From assembly GCF_001544835.2 (NCBI RefSeq), contig NZ_FCNX02000005.1:124001-188000 (forward strand): a stretch of DNA of 64,000 bases, written 5' to 3'. The position numbers and the translations under genes were made by a program. Positions 1 through 10,080 of this stretch are shown here, piece after piece. The DNA is from Caballeronia fortuita (lineage in GTDB: Bacteria > Pseudomonadota > Gammaproteobacteria > Burkholderiales > Burkholderiaceae). The notes under the pieces are model-generated. The model did not search any database. It was not told where the DNA came from and saw only the letters and a list, made by a program, of their open reading frames with translations. Every line of letters starts with the position of its first letter. Within the stretch, counting starts at the first letter, position 1.

Positions 1-491
1 TCTTCGATGCCGACCACGTTCAGATAGCTTTCCTGCTGACCCGCGAACGATGCGTCGGGCAAGTCCTCGGCGGTCGCGGACGAGCGCACGGCGAAGGAAA
101 GCTCTTCCGGCGAGCTGGCCTGGAGAACGTCGAAACCGCGGCGGATTTCGTCTTCGAGACGCGGCTGCAGCGGCGCGTCGACGATCCACTGACGGATTTC
201 CTTGCCGCACTCGGCGAGCGCCTTCACGTCGTCCACGTCGAGCGACTCGAGACGTTTGGCGATGCGATCCGTCAGGTTGTTGTGATGGAGGAAGTCGCGA
301 AATGCGAGCGCAGTCGTGGCGAAGCCCGTCGGCACACGAACGCCGGCTTCGGAAAGCTGGCTGATCATTTCGCCGAGCGAGGCATTCTTGCCGCCGACGA
401 TTTCCACGTCGGTCATTCGCAACTGCTCGAATGGAACTACATACGCCTGATCCTTTGCGACATCTTTCGCAACATTGACTGCGTTAGTCAT
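1..491 (-). CDS. ppsA: Phosphoenolpyruvate synthase, N-terminal part (cut by window edge)
   Basis: PpsA converts pyruvate, ATP and water to phosphoenolpyruvate, AMP and phosphate for gluconeogenesis. The first 163 or so residues are present. They show the PEP-synthase N-terminal ATP-grasp region, with [11 protein letters not shown] near residue 33 and [20 protein letters not shown] near residue 133. The ATG is at 491-489; the rest, including the phospho-histidine and PEP-binding domains, lies outside the window. It diverges from ppsR across about 500 bp. The linkage agrees with PpsR being the kinase/phosphorylase that controls this enzyme. The identity is firm, although only part of the gene can be seen. 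Confidence 0.95.
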   Translation of the reverse strand, partial: MTNAVNVAKDVAKDQAYVVPFEQLRMTDVEIVGGKNASLGEMISQLSEAGVRVPTGFATTALAFRDFLHHNNLTDRIAKRLESLDVDDVKALAECGKEIRQWIVDAPLQPRLEDEIRRGFDVLQASSPEELSFAVRSSATAEDLPDASFAGQQESYLNVVGIE

Positions 492-994
492 ACAAGCCCC
501 TAAGGTGGATGGAATTCACGATCGCACGAGTGGGCTCATATGCGGGAGCGCTCATTGGAAGCGCCGCCGCATCTCGTACAACCTGTTTGATAAACGATCG
601 GGGAAGAAACGCCTGCGAGAACCGAGGCGCGTTCAAAAAGAAGCGGGGAAACGTCCGAATCTGCTCGAAAACGTGGATTTACCCAACGAAAAGCCACGAA
701 ACGACCGCGATTTGACGAAAATCCGAATCAATTTGTCCGCAATTGCTTATCGAACAGGTTGCCGCTATTCTACCTTGCCGCATTTCATAATTGGTTCGAC
801 CGGGTAGTCGTTCCACGGCAAAATCGAGGTCTTTCGCGCCTGATCGTGGGTCTGCCCACACCCGGGCGGCGAAGCCGCTGCCTGTCAGCGGTCAGCTACC
901 TTAACACAGGTTTTTCCGGCGTCCGTGCTTTCAGGCTTCCCGCTGCTGGTCAGCTTTTGAGCCACCGCGCTCCAACACGTTCCCTCTTTTTGCG
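492..994. promoter_or_regulatory. ppsA/ppsR divergent intergenic region
   Basis: This gene-free region of about 500 bp separates two divergent genes and is less GC-rich than its flanks. A plausible plus-strand promoter for ppsR is TTGCTT (743-748), a 17-bp spacer, then TATTCT (766-771). That would leave a leader of roughly 220 nt before ppsR. No equally clear minus-strand promoter for ppsA stands out. The short open frames in it have no recognisable product. Confidence 0.5.
743..771 (+). promoter_or_regulatory. Candidate sigma-70 promoter for ppsR
   Basis: TTGCTT and TATTCT are separated by 17 bp. This is a reasonable sigma-70 match in an AT-richer stretch, facing ppsR. It was found by eye only. 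Confidence 0.35.
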
Positions 995-1813
995 ATGCCG
1001 CCTTCCGTATTCATCGTTTCCGACGGGACCGGGATCACTGCCGAGACTTTCGCGCATTCGATCCTCGCCCAGTTCGATCAAAAGTTTCGGCTCGTGCGCG
1101 TGCCTTTCGTCGATTCGATCGACAAGGCGCTCGCGACCGTCGAGAAGATCAACGAGGTCGTTGAGCTCGACGGCCGCCGGCCCATCGTGTTCACGACACT
1201 CGTCGACAGCGCGTCGAACGAAGTCGTCAAAGGCTGCAACGCGCTCGTGCTCGACATGTTCCAGACCTTCATCGAGCCGCTCGAACACGAGCTTTCGCTG
1301 AAGTCGACGCATGCCATGGGCCGCGTCCATCAGAACGCCGATACCGAGGAATACAAGAATCGGATCGAGGCGATCAACTTCTCGCTTGCGCACGACGACG
1401 GCCAGTCCAACCGCAATCTCGCCGAAGCCGATGTCATTCTCGTCGGCGTGTCGCGCAGCGGCAAGACCCCAACGAGCCTTTATCTCGCGATGCAATATGG
1501 CGTCAAAGCGGCGAACTATCCGCTGATTCCCGAAGACTTCGAGCGCGGCAAGCTGCCCACGCCACTGCTCGAGCATCGGACGAAGATGTTCGGTTTGTCG
1601 ATCGATCCGCAGCGGCTTGCCGAGATCCGTAACGAGCGCCGTCCGGGCAGCAAGTACGCGGCGCTGGAGAATTGCCGTTACGAGATCAACGAAGCGGAAA
1701 TGATGATGAAGCGCGAAGGCATCAAGTGGCTCTCGTCGACGCACAAGTCGATCGAGGAAATCGCCACGACGATCCTGCAGGAAATCAAGCCGGAGCGGCC
1801 TTCCTACTATTGA
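995..1813 (+). CDS. ppsR: PEP synthase regulatory protein (bifunctional kinase/pyrophosphorylase)
   Basis: PpsR (DUF299 family) inactivates PEP synthase by ADP-dependent threonine phosphorylation and reactivates it by Pi-dependent dephosphorylation. The 272-residue protein has the family start ([17 protein letters not shown]) and a P-loop-like [11 protein letters not shown] near residues 151-161. Its length is normal for the family. The ATG at 995 directly precedes the conserved N-terminus, and no strong Shine-Dalgarno sequence is visible. It lies divergent to ppsA, its expected target. Its stop is 6 bp from the stop of the convergent methyltransferase gene, with no terminator between them. 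Confidence 0.95.
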   Translation: MPPSVFIVSDGTGITAETFAHSILAQFDQKFRLVRVPFVDSIDKALATVEKINEVVELDGRRPIVFTTLVDSASNEVVKGCNALVLDMFQTFIEPLEHELSLKSTHAMGRVHQNADTEEYKNRIEAINFSLAHDDGQSNRNLAEADVILVGVSRSGKTPTSLYLAMQYGVKAANYPLIPEDFERGKLPTPLLEHRTKMFGLSIDPQRLAEIRNERRPGSKYAALENCRYEINEAEMMMKREGIKWLSSTHKSIEEIATTILQEIKPERPSYY

Positions 1814-1819
1814 CCGAGG

Positions 1820-2596
1820 TCAGCGCTGCTGGCGGCACTGCTCGAAAAGACAGATCGCCGCCGCAGCCGCCACGTTGAGCGACTCCATGCCGCCCGGCTG
1901 CGGAATGGTCACGCGATGCGTCACGGCATCGCGCCAAATTTGCGACACCCCTGCCCCTTCGTTGCCGAAGACCCAAGCGAGCGCGCCTGACAGATCGCAG
2001 TCGTAGAGCGCGACCGCGCCGTGCGAATCCGTGATGGTCACGGGCGCGTCGAGTCGAGAGATCAGTTCGGCCGGTTCGACGTCTTCGAAAATATCCAGCA
2101 GGAAATGCGCGCCCATGCCCGAGCGCAGCACTTTCGACGACCACGCGTACGCCGTTCCCGGCGCGCAAAACACACGCGTAATGCCTGCCGCTGCCGCGCT
2201 GCGCAGAATCGAGCCGACATTACCGGCGTCCTGAATGCCGTCGAGGATCACGCAGGTTTGCTCGACGCGCGTTGGAAGTTCAGCATCGATCTTCTCGACG
2301 AGCAGCAACATGCCCACGCCATGCGCGACGCTCGAAAGCTGCCCGAAGAGCGCATCCGGCAACACGACGACATGCTTCTGCTCGACACGCGCGACGATCT
2401 CGCGCGCTTCCTCGTGCGTGAGCGCGCCCTCGGTGACGACGCAGGTTTCCGGCTGGCCAGCGGCATCGAGATACGCCGATGCCAGATGCAGACCTTCGAG
2501 CAGCGCGTGACCGCTGCGGCGCTGTTGCGCGGTCGAGCCGGCGAGCGCCTTGATGCGCTTGTAGAGCGGGTTGTCCCGCGAAGTGATGGATTTCAC
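1820..2596 (-). CDS. TrmH/SpoU-family RNA 2'-O-methyltransferase
   Basis: This 258-residue SPOUT methyltransferase should transfer a methyl group from SAM to a ribose 2'-OH in rRNA or tRNA. The target cannot be told from sequence. The N-terminal part resembles the SpoU substrate-binding domain (ITSRDNPLYKRIKAL, then LLEGLHL). The C-terminal knot carries the three family motifs: DAGNVGSILRSAAAAGI, FGNEGAGVS and IPQPGGMESLNVAAA. The start is GTG at 2596-2594. It lies 17 bp downstream of rnhB and probably closes the long lpx operon. Confidence 0.9.
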   Translation of the reverse strand: MKSITSRDNPLYKRIKALAGSTAQQRRSGHALLEGLHLASAYLDAAGQPETCVVTEGALTHEEAREIVARVEQKHVVVLPDALFGQLSSVAHGVGMLLLVEKIDAELPTRVEQTCVILDGIQDAGNVGSILRSAAAAGITRVFCAPGTAYAWSSKVLRSGMGAHFLLDIFEDVEPAELISRLDAPVTITDSHGAVALYDCDLSGALAWVFGNEGAGVSQIWRDAVTHRVTIPQPGGMESLNVAAAAAICLFEQCRQQR

Positions 2597-2613
2597 GTTG
2601 AATTGAATGCCGC

Positions 2614-3318
2614 TCAGAACGCCAGCGCGCCGGGATCGCCTTCGAGCGTCGATGAGACCTGAAGCACTTCCGGCGCGACCTCAGGCAGCACCGAGCCGAA
2701 CACGAGCGCATGCGCCTCGCGCACCGGCGCGAACGAACGCCGATGATGCTCGCACGGACCATGCTCGCGCAGCGCCTTCAGATGCTGCGGCGTGCCGTAG
2801 CCGGAATGCGCGTCGAAGCCGTACATCGGAAAGGTTTCGTGCAGTTCTACGAGCATGCGATCGCGCGTGACTTTCGCGAGTATCGACGCGGCCGAAATCT
2901 GCTTGATGAGCGCGTCGCCGCCGATCACGGCTTCGCTGCGGATCGACAGAACCGGGCAGCGGTTGCCATCGACTTTTACGAGCGTCGGCATGACCGACAG
3001 CCCTTCCACCGCGCGCTTCATCGCGAGCATGCTCGCGTGCAGGATATTGATGGTGTCGATTTCCTCGACGCTCGCCGACGCGATGCAAAACGCGAGCGCG
3101 CGATCGACGATCTTCTCGTAAAGCTCCTCGCGCCGTTTCGCGCTGAGCGCCTTGGAATCGTCGAGTCCGTTGATGCGCGGCTTCGCGGGGTCGAAGATTA
3201 CGGCCGCCGCCACGACCGGACCGGCCAGCGGCCCGCGCCCCGCTTCATCGACGCCACAGATGATGTCGAGCGGCGAGGTGAAATCGAGTCCTGCCTGAGC
3301 CGATTGTCTAGCGGCCAT
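2614..3318 (-). CDS. rnhB: Ribonuclease HII
   Basis: RNase HII cleaves RNA in RNA/DNA hybrids and starts removal of misincorporated ribonucleotides. The 234-residue protein has the type II signature [19 protein letters not shown] near residues 21-39, which carries the catalytic Asp-Glu pair, and later KVDGNRCP and [11 protein letters not shown]. Its start overlaps the lpxB stop by one base (TAATG), so the two are translationally coupled. The C-terminus extends about 25 residues beyond the conserved core. The lpxA-lpxB-rnhB order is classical. Confidence 0.96.
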   Translation of the reverse strand: MAARQSAQAGLDFTSPLDIICGVDEAGRGPLAGPVVAAAVIFDPAKPRINGLDDSKALSAKRREELYEKIVDRALAFCIASASVEEIDTINILHASMLAMKRAVEGLSVMPTLVKVDGNRCPVLSIRSEAVIGGDALIKQISAASILAKVTRDRMLVELHETFPMYGFDAHSGYGTPQHLKALREHGPCEHHRRSFAPVREAHALVFGSVLPEVAPEVLQVSSTLEGDPGALAF

Positions 3319-4484
3319 TACCGCGGCCTCCGCGTGTCGAGCACCCGCGCGACGGCCTCGGCCGCCTTCTGCGACGTATTCTGACGCAGCGCGATGTGCA
3401 TGTCGGTGAAGATTTCCGTCAGGGTACGGCGGTTGGCGTCGTCGTTCAACTGTTTCAGCGTGGCGTCGGCGAGCGCTTCGGGCGTCGCGAAATGCTGCAG
3501 AATTTCCGGCACGACGAAACGCCCCGCCAAGATGTTCGGCAAGCCGACATACGGCAGATAGCCCTGACGCTTCATGATCTGGCCCGTGAGCCAGGGCACC
3601 TTGTACGAGATGACCATCGGCTTCTTGAGCAGCGCCGCTTCGAGCGTCACGGTGCCGCTTTTGACGAGAATCGCATCGGCGGCGGTCATCGCGGTTTGCG
3701 CGCGGCCGTCGGTGATGGTCAGCGACAGATGCGGATGCGCGTCGACGAGCGGCTGCAGGAGCGCGCGCAACGCCGGATTCGCGGCCGGCATCAGAAAGCG
3801 CACGGTCGGCTCGCGAAGCTGCATCAGCTCCATCGCGTCGAAGAAGGTCGGGCCGATCAGCGAAATTTCCGAGCGGCGGCTGCCCGGCAGCACGGCGATC
3901 ACCGGGCCGCCTTCCGCGATGCCGAGTTCGCGGCGCGCGCCCATGACGTCGGGTTCGAGCGGAATGTCGTCGGCGAGCGGATGGCCGACGTAGCTCGCCG
4001 ATACGCCCGACTTCTCCAGCAGCGCCGTTTCGAACGGAAACACGCACAGCATGTGGTCGACCGCTTTCACGATCTTCTTGATGCGCCCGCCGCGCCATGC
4101 CCAGATCGACGGACACACGAAATGCACGGTCGGAATGCCGGCTTCGCGCAGCGGCTGTTCGAGACCGAAGTTGAAATCGGGCGCGTCCACGCCAATGAAC
4201 ACCGAAGGCGGCTCGGCGAGCAACTGGCGCTTGATTTCGTTGCGGATGCCGAGAATCTCGGGAATGTGCTTGAGCGCTTCGACATAGCCGCGCACGGTCA
4301 GCTTGTCCATCGGCCAGTGCGCTTCGAAGCCTTCGGCCGTCATGCGAGGACCGCCGATGCCGCTATAGCGCGTGCCTTCCGGCAGCGTCTGCCTGAGGCC
4401 CTTGAGCAGCGATGCCGCGAGCAGGTCGCCCGATGGCTCGCCCGCGACCATCGCAATGCGTGGCGGGTTAGTGATGAGGGTCAT
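3318..4484 (-). CDS. lpxB: Lipid-A-disaccharide synthase
   Basis: LpxB joins UDP-2,3-diacylglucosamine and lipid X to form the beta-1,6 disaccharide of lipid A at the inner face of the inner membrane. The 388-residue length is normal. Visible motifs are AGEPSGD near residue 15, GIGGPRM near residue 42, [11 protein letters not shown], and the glycosyltransferase-B region [14 protein letters not shown]. The gene starts 12 bp after the lpxA stop and overlaps rnhB by one base, so it sits firmly within the lpx operon. Confidence 0.97.
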   Translation of the reverse strand: MTLITNPPRIAMVAGEPSGDLLAASLLKGLRQTLPEGTRYSGIGGPRMTAEGFEAHWPMDKLTVRGYVEALKHIPEILGIRNEIKRQLLAEPPSVFIGVDAPDFNFGLEQPLREAGIPTVHFVCPSIWAWRGGRIKKIVKAVDHMLCVFPFETALLEKSGVSASYVGHPLADDIPLEPDVMGARRELGIAEGGPVIAVLPGSRRSEISLIGPTFFDAMELMQLREPTVRFLMPAANPALRALLQPLVDAHPHLSLTITDGRAQTAMTAADAILVKSGTVTLEAALLKKPMVISYKVPWLTGQIMKRQGYLPYVGLPNILAGRFVVPEILQHFATPEALADATLKQLNDDANRRTLTEIFTDMHIALRQNTSQKAAEAVARVLDTRRPR

Positions 4485-4496
4485 CGGACAGCGTGT

Positions 4497-5285
4497 CTAG
4501 CGGATGATGCCGCGCTGCGACGCCGCGATGAAATCGGAAAATGCCTTGACGGGCGCATCGCCCTCGCCGCCCGCCGTGCTCAGTTCCTTCAGTTGCGCCT
4601 TCGCCTCTTCGAGCGACAGACCGCTCTTGTAGACGATGCGATACGCCGAGCGCAGCGCCGAAATGGCGTCGGGCGTGAAACCCCGGCGGCGCAGTCCTTC
4701 GACGTTGATGCCGTGCGGCTCCGCCTTGTTGCCCGCCGCGATGACGAACGGCGGCACGTCCTGCACGAGCGCCGATGCGCCGCCCAGCATGGAATGCGCG
4801 CCGATGCGCACGAACTGATGCACGCCCGACATCCCGCCGATGATCGCGTGATCGCCGACGATCACGTGTCCGGCCAGTTGCGCGTTGCTCGACATGATGA
4901 CGTTGTCGCCGAGCCGGCAGTCGTGGCCGACGTGCACGTACGCCATGATCCAGCAGTCGCTTCCGATGGTCGTGAGGCCCTGATCCTGCGCCGTGCCCGT
5001 ATGCAGCGTCGTGAATTCGCGGATGGTGTTGCGGTCGCCGATCTCGAGGCGCGTCGGCTCGCCCTTGTACTTCATGTCCTGCGGACGGCCGCCGATCGAC
5101 GCGTAATGGCCGATGCTGTTGTCGCGGCCGATCGTCGTATGCCCTTCGATCACGCTGTGCGAGCCGACGGTCGTGCCCGCGCCGATCACGACGTGCGAAC
5201 CGACGATCGCGTACGGCCCGATTTCGACGGACTCGTCGAGCTGAGCGCCCGGCTCGATGATCGCGGTTGGGTGAATCTTGCTCAT
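4497..5285 (-). CDS. lpxA: UDP-N-acetylglucosamine acyltransferase
   Basis: LpxA transfers R-3-hydroxyacyl from ACP to UDP-GlcNAc, the first step of lipid A synthesis. The 262-residue protein begins [20 protein letters not shown] and is mostly left-handed beta-helix hexapeptide repeats, followed by a C-terminal helical part. [13 protein letters not shown] contains the expected catalytic histidine region. The open frame extends 30 codons upstream, but the MSKIHP start fits the family, so I place it at 5285. It lies between fabZ and lpxB. Confidence 0.97.
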   Translation of the reverse strand: MSKIHPTAIIEPGAQLDESVEIGPYAIVGSHVVIGAGTTVGSHSVIEGHTTIGRDNSIGHYASIGGRPQDMKYKGEPTRLEIGDRNTIREFTTLHTGTAQDQGLTTIGSDCWIMAYVHVGHDCRLGDNVIMSSNAQLAGHVIVGDHAIIGGMSGVHQFVRIGAHSMLGGASALVQDVPPFVIAAGNKAEPHGINVEGLRRRGFTPDAISALRSAYRIVYKSGLSLEEAKAQLKELSTAGGEGDAPVKAFSDFIAASQRGIIR

Positions 5286-5347
5286 GCGCTTTTCGCCTAT
5301 GCTGTTCGTGCTGCTTGTTACGTTGAACGCGGGGTGAACGCGTGCGC

Positions 5348-5806
5348 TTAGGCGTCCGTGTTCTTGACGGTACACATGAGTTCGGCCTCGGCTGCGGTCA
5401 CGCCGTCGACTTCCGCGCGCGCCTTGAACTTCCAGATCCCGCGCATATACCGTTCGAACGTCACGTTCAGGATCAGTTGATCGCCCGGCTCCACCACGCG
5501 CTTGAAGCGCGCGCCGTCGATGCCGACGAAGTAATAGAGCGTGTTGGTCGGATCGTGCGGCTCTTCGGCGAACGTCAGGAGCGCCGCGGTCTGCGCGAGC
5601 GCTTCCAGAATCAGCACGCCGGGCATCACCGGCCGCGTCGGGAAGTGGCCCTGAAAGTACGGCTCGTTGATCGTCACGTTCTTCAACGCTTTGATGCTCT
5701 TGTGCGGCTCGAGTTCGAGCACGCGGTCCACGAGCAGGATCGGATAGCGATGCGGCAGCAGCGTGAGGATCTTGTGGATATCGAGATTGATTTTTTCTGT
5801 GCTCAT
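5348..5806 (-). CDS. fabZ: 3-hydroxyacyl-ACP dehydratase
   Basis: FabZ dehydrates 3-hydroxyacyl-ACP in fatty-acid elongation and competes with LpxA and LpxD for the same pool. The 152-residue hot-dog fold protein has [16 protein letters not shown] near the N-terminus and [20 protein letters not shown] with the catalytic His and Glu. I chose [12 protein letters not shown] at 5806 as the start; an in-frame extension of 30 codons upstream lacks family similarity. The gene sits between lpxD and lpxA, as in most Proteobacteria. Confidence 0.97.
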   Translation of the reverse strand: MSTEKINLDIHKILTLLPHRYPILLVDRVLELEPHKSIKALKNVTINEPYFQGHFPTRPVMPGVLILEALAQTAALLTFAEEPHDPTNTLYYFVGIDGARFKRVVEPGDQLILNVTFERYMRGIWKFKARAEVDGVTAAEAELMCTVKNTDA

Positions 5807-5957
5807 GGTCGTTCTGCTCACGCGCGCGTCGGGCGCGGAAATTTGGATGGCGGGCCGTATCGTGTCGGACGCCCGCCCGGGATTGCCATCTCGCATCGGC
5901 GGCTCGAACGGGCCCGCTCCTGCTTGTGATTCGTTCCTGTTCGAACGACGCCGGCGT

Positions 5958-7061
5958 TTATGCGCCGCCGTTCGTGTCTTCGTGCCGGGCGGTATCGGCG
6001 AGCGCCGTTTCCAGCGCCTTGATGCGCTCGCGCATCTTGTCCAGATTGCGCATGATCGCCGCGCTCTTGTTCCAGTCCGCGTGCGGCACGGCCGGGAACG
6101 CGCTCGTGTACATGCCGGGTTTCAGCAGCGACTTCGACACGCCCGATTGCGCCGTGACGATCACGTAATCCGCGAGCGTCACATGGCCCGCGATGCCCAC
6201 TGCGCCGCCGATCATGCAATGCCTGCCGATGTTCGTGCTGCCCGCGATGCCCGCACAGCCAGCGATCACCGTGTAAGCGCCGATCCGGCAGTTGTGCCCG
6301 ATCTGCACGAGATTGTCGATCTTCACGCATTCCTCGATGACGGTGTCCGCCATCGCGCCGCGATCGATCGTCGTGTTCGCGCCGATCTCCACGTCGTCGG
6401 CGATATCGACCGCGCCGACCTGCGGAATCTTCACCCAGCTTCCGGTGCGCGCATCGCCTTCGCCGACGAAATCCGGCGCGAAGCCGAAACCGTCCGCGCC
6501 GATCACCGCGCCCGCGTGCACGATGACGCGCGCGCCGAGCTTGCAGCCGTGATACACGGTGACGTTCGGATACAGATGCACGTCGTCGCCGAGCGTAACG
6601 CCCCGTCCGACGACTACGCCTGCATCCAGCTTCGTGCGCTCGCCGACGACCGCGCCCGCTTCCACCGTCACGTGCGGCCCGATCACGGCGCTTGCCGCGA
6701 CCTTCGCCTGCGGATCGACGAAAGCGCTCGGGTGCACGCCCGGCACCGCTTTGGGCGTCGCCAGGTCGATGAACGCCTGCGCCACGCGCGCGAAATAAGC
6801 GTAGGGGTTCGGCGTGACGATGAAATTACCGCCTGCGCGATTCGCCAGCTTCTCGAGGTCTTCCGGGGAAATCAGCACCGCGCCTGCGCGCGTCGTCTCC
6901 ACCTGCGGCAGATACTTCTGATTCGCGAGAAACGCGAGTTGCGCGGGGCCGGCCTTGTCGAGCGGTGCAAGACTGCCGACCGCGAGCGCGCCGTCGCCGA
7001 CCACCTCGCCGCCGAAGCGCTTCACCAGTTCGCCGAGCGTGATCGCCATGCCTGATGCCAT
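5958..7061 (-). CDS. lpxD: UDP-3-O-(3-hydroxyacyl)glucosamine N-acyltransferase
   Basis: LpxD adds the N-linked 3-hydroxyacyl chain in the third step of lipid A synthesis. The 367-residue protein has the N-terminal uridine-binding domain ([18 protein letters not shown]), then a long hexapeptide-repeat helix, and ends in a helical tail ([15 protein letters not shown]). An alternative start at 7049 (MAITLG) is equally plausible. It follows skp by 16 bp. A gap of about 150 bp separates it from fabZ, within the same transcription direction. Confidence 0.96.
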   Translation of the reverse strand: MASGMAITLGELVKRFGGEVVGDGALAVGSLAPLDKAGPAQLAFLANQKYLPQVETTRAGAVLISPEDLEKLANRAGGNFIVTPNPYAYFARVAQAFIDLATPKAVPGVHPSAFVDPQAKVAASAVIGPHVTVEAGAVVGERTKLDAGVVVGRGVTLGDDVHLYPNVTVYHGCKLGARVIVHAGAVIGADGFGFAPDFVGEGDARTGSWVKIPQVGAVDIADDVEIGANTTIDRGAMADTVIEECVKIDNLVQIGHNCRIGAYTVIAGCAGIAGSTNIGRHCMIGGAVGIAGHVTLADYVIVTAQSGVSKSLLKPGMYTSAFPAVPHADWNKSAAIMRNLDKMRERIKALETALADTARHEDTNGGA

Positions 7062-7077
7062 CTCGTCTCAGTCCTCG

Positions 7078-7647
7078 TCAGTTCGGGTTCGTGAGCGAGC
7101 CCGTGCCGGTCGCGCCGGCCGCCAGCGCCTTCAGCACCTGGTCGGTGATGTCGATACGCGGGCTCACGTACACCGCTTCCTGCACGATCAGATCGTAATG
7201 CTGCTGCTCGGCGATCTGCTTGATGACCTTGTTCGCACGGTCCAGCACCGCCGAGAGTTCCTCGTTGCGGCGCTGGTTCAGGTCTTCGCGGAACTCGCGC
7301 TGCTTGCGCTGGAAGTCCGCGTCGAGCTGCGCGAGGTCACGCTGGCGCGCCGCGCGGTCGGTCGGCGACATCGAGGAACCGTTCTTGTCGATGTTGTCCG
7401 ACATCGCCTTCAGACGCTGCGCCATGTCCTGCAGCGCCTTGTCGCGCTTGGAAAATTCCTGCTCGAGCTTCGACTGGGCGGCCTTCGCCGCAGACGATTC
7501 GCGCAGGATGCGGTCGGAATTGACCGCCGCGATGCGCGCTTCCTGAGCACTGGCTGACATAGCCGTGCCCAGGCCGAGAACCATCGACAACGCAAGCGCC
7601 AGCGCCCTATGTTTCGAATGCTTACCGGTTCCCAAAGTGTTCCTCAC
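7078..7647 (-). CDS. skp: Periplasmic chaperone Skp (OmpH family)
   Basis: Skp holds unfolded outer-membrane proteins in the periplasm before BamA inserts them. The mature part (ARIAAVNSDRILRES onward) is the charged, coiled-coil OmpH domain. A signal peptide is visible: a Lys/His-rich start, the hydrophobic LALALSMVLGLGTAMS, then cleavage likely after ASA. I place the start at GTG 7647-7645, giving 189 residues. The longer ATG start at 7740 would run back into the bamA coding region and add a non-hydrophobic leader. It lies between bamA and lpxD. Confidence 0.9.
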   Translation of the reverse strand: MRNTLGTGKHSKHRALALALSMVLGLGTAMSASAQEARIAAVNSDRILRESSAAKAAQSKLEQEFSKRDKALQDMAQRLKAMSDNIDKNGSSMSPTDRAARQRDLAQLDADFQRKQREFREDLNQRRNEELSAVLDRANKVIKQIAEQQHYDLIVQEAVYVSPRIDITDQVLKALAAGATGTGSLTNPN

Positions 7648-7690
7648 GTTACGTCGAAATAAATGAAGTTCGCGTTCATCGGCGTGCCGC

Positions 7691-10003
7691 TTAGAAGGCC
7701 GTACCGATCTGGAACTGGAACTTCTGATACTGGTCGCCATCGTGCTTCTGCAGCGGGAAGCCCAGGCTCAGCTTGAGCGGGCCGATCGGGGAGATCCACG
7801 CGAGACCCACACCGTAGCCATAACGCAGGCCGTTCGCGCCGCTGCTCGTGCCGCCCTGGTTCGGATCGCCCCAGACGTTACCGGCATCGAGGAAGGTGAA
7901 GACGCGCAGCGTGCGGTCGTAGCCCGTACCCGGCAGCGGGAACGTCAGCTCGATATTGCCCACCGCCATGCGCGAGCCGCCGATCGGGTCGTTGGTCTTC
8001 GCGTCGCGCGGACCCAGCGAGCTCGGCGAGTAGCCGCGCACCGAACCGATACCGCCCGCGTAGTAGTTCTTGAAGATCGGGTACGTCTGGCCTTGCAGGC
8101 CCTTGCCGTAGCCGCCCTGCAGGTTGAAGCCGAGCACGAAGCCGCGCGCGAACGAGTAGTAATACTGGAACTGCGCGTCGAACTTGGCGTACGTCGTGTT
8201 GCCGAGCGGCGTGCCGTATTCCGCGTTCGACTGAACGTAATAGCCGCGGCTCGGGACCAGCGCGCTATCGCGATTGTCGCGCGACCAGCCGACCGTCAGC
8301 GGATAGTTGTTCACGACACGGCCGAAGTCCTGCACGTACTTCTGGTACGAAGCCGGCGTGTTGCTGTCGACGTCCATCGTGTTCTGTTCGGCGCCGACGC
8401 CGAAGAACACCGTGTCCTGCTCGGAGAACGGAATGCCGAACTTGGTGTCCGCACCCATCGTGATGATCTTGAAGCTCGAGTCCGTCGAGTAATACAGCGG
8501 CTCGTACGTACGGTAGTAAGCGTCCGTGATGCGCTTGATGCCGTCGATCGTGAAGTAAGGATCGACCTGCGTCACGGTCAGTGTGCGGTACGTCTTCGCG
8601 GTGTTCACGTTGACGGAGAGGCTCGTGCCCGAGCCGAACACGTTGTCCTGCGACACGCCCGCCGACAGCACCACCTTGTCCGTCGACGAAAAGCCCGCGC
8701 CCAGCGTGATCGCGCCGGTCGGCTTTTCTGCGACCTTCACGTCGACGTCGACCTGGTCGTTCGTGCCTTCGACGGGCGTCGTGGTGACGTCCACGTCGGT
8801 GAAGTAGCCCAGACGGTTGACGCGATCCTTCGACAGCGCGAGGCGGCTCGAATCGAACCACGAGCTTTCGAGCTGGCGCATTTCGCGGCGCACCACTTCG
8901 TCACGCGTGCGTGTATTTCCGACGATGTTCACGCGCCGCACGTACACACGGCGGCTCGGATCGACCTGCAGCGTGAGCGCCACGGTGTGATTCGCCTGAT
9001 CGATGGCCGGCTGCGCGTTGACCTGCGCGAACGCGTAGCCGTATTCGCCGAGCTTGTCGACGATCGCCTTGGTCGTCGCCTGCAGCTTCTCGGCCGAGAA
9101 GCGCTCGCCCGGCTTGATCTTGATGAGCTTGTTGAGTTCGGCTTCGCGGTCGAGCAGATTGCCCGCGAGCTTGATGCTGCTGATCTTGTACGGCTCGCCT
9201 TCGTGCACGGCGATCGTCAGATACATGTCCTTCTTGTCCGGCGAGATCGACACCTGCGTGGAGTCGATGCTGAACTCGAGGTAGCCGCGATTCAGGTAGT
9301 ACGAGCGCACGTTCTCGAGGTCGCCCGTGAGCTTTTCCTTCGCGTAGAGATCGCTCTTCGTGTACCACGAGAACCAGTTCGGCGTGGAGAGCTGCATTTC
9401 GCCGAGCAGCGTGCCCGAACTGACGGCCTTGTTGCCGACGAAGTTGATCTGGCGGATCTTCGCGCTCGGACCTTCGGCGACGGAGAACAGGATCTGCACG
9501 CGATTGCGGTCGACCGGCGTCACGGTGGTCGTCACTTCCGCCGCGTAGTAGCCGCGCGTCAGATACTGGCGCTTCAACTCCTGCTCCGCGCGGTCGACGA
9601 GCGCCTTGTCGTACGAGCGGCCTTGCGACAGGCCCACGGAGCGCAGCGCCTTCGTGAGATTGTCCTTGTCGAACTCGTGCAGGCCGGCGAAGTCGATGGC
9701 CGAGATGGCCGGGCGCTCCTGCACCTGCACGATCACCACGTTGCCTTCAGTGGCGATCTGAACGTCGTTGAAGAAGCCCGTCGCGTAGAGCGCGCGAATC
9801 GCTTCGGAGGCCTTGTCGTCGGTGAAAGTGTCGCCTTGCTTGATCGGCAGATAAGCGAACACGGAGCCCGGCTCGATGCGTTGGAGACCGTCGATCCGAA
9901 TATCCTGCACGACGAACGGTGTGGTGGCGTGTGCCGCCATACCCGTTGCGGCGAGCGCCGCGGCCACAGCCGTCTTAGGAACAAAGCGATGAGGTTTGAA
10001 CAA
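7691..10003 (-). CDS. bamA: Outer-membrane protein assembly factor BamA
   Basis: BamA is the beta-barrel core of the BAM complex that folds and inserts outer-membrane proteins. The 770-residue protein has a signal peptide (FKPHRFVPKTAVAAALAATGMAAHA is split here as FKPHRF, a hydrophobic run, then AHA), five POTRA repeats to about residue 430, and a barrel ending in the aromatic signature FQIGTAF. The barrel contains GSVRGY, the conserved VRGF/VRGY loop motif. I chose TTG at 10003-10001 because GGGGAAG lies just upstream and no ATG fits the signal peptide. The partner lipoprotein gene bamC is at the far end of this window. Confidence 0.95.
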   Translation of the reverse strand: MFKPHRFVPKTAVAAALAATGMAAHATTPFVVQDIRIDGLQRIEPGSVFAYLPIKQGDTFTDDKASEAIRALYATGFFNDVQIATEGNVVIVQVQERPAISAIDFAGLHEFDKDNLTKALRSVGLSQGRSYDKALVDRAEQELKRQYLTRGYYAAEVTTTVTPVDRNRVQILFSVAEGPSAKIRQINFVGNKAVSSGTLLGEMQLSTPNWFSWYTKSDLYAKEKLTGDLENVRSYYLNRGYLEFSIDSTQVSISPDKKDMYLTIAVHEGEPYKISSIKLAGNLLDREAELNKLIKIKPGERFSAEKLQATTKAIVDKLGEYGYAFAQVNAQPAIDQANHTVALTLQVDPSRRVYVRRVNIVGNTRTRDEVVRREMRQLESSWFDSSRLALSKDRVNRLGYFTDVDVTTTPVEGTNDQVDVDVKVAEKPTGAITLGAGFSSTDKVVLSAGVSQDNVFGSGTSLSVNVNTAKTYRTLTVTQVDPYFTIDGIKRITDAYYRTYEPLYYSTDSSFKIITMGADTKFGIPFSEQDTVFFGVGAEQNTMDVDSNTPASYQKYVQDFGRVVNNYPLTVGWSRDNRDSALVPSRGYYVQSNAEYGTPLGNTTYAKFDAQFQYYYSFARGFVLGFNLQGGYGKGLQGQTYPIFKNYYAGGIGSVRGYSPSSLGPRDAKTNDPIGGSRMAVGNIELTFPLPGTGYDRTLRVFTFLDAGNVWGDPNQGGTSSGANGLRYGYGVGLAWISPIGPLKLSLGFPLQKHDGDQYQKFQFQIGTAF

Positions 10004-10080
10004 CGTGCTTCCCCAGTATTTAAAGCTGCATTCGTTCCGGCGGTCGCTCGAAAGACGCCGCCAGAAATTGTCAAAGTGGA

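Noticed and set aside
3396..5351. A 651-codon plus-strand frame opposite lpxB and lpxA
   Set aside because: Composition is Arg/His/Asp-rich shadow sequence; the true genes are on the other strand.
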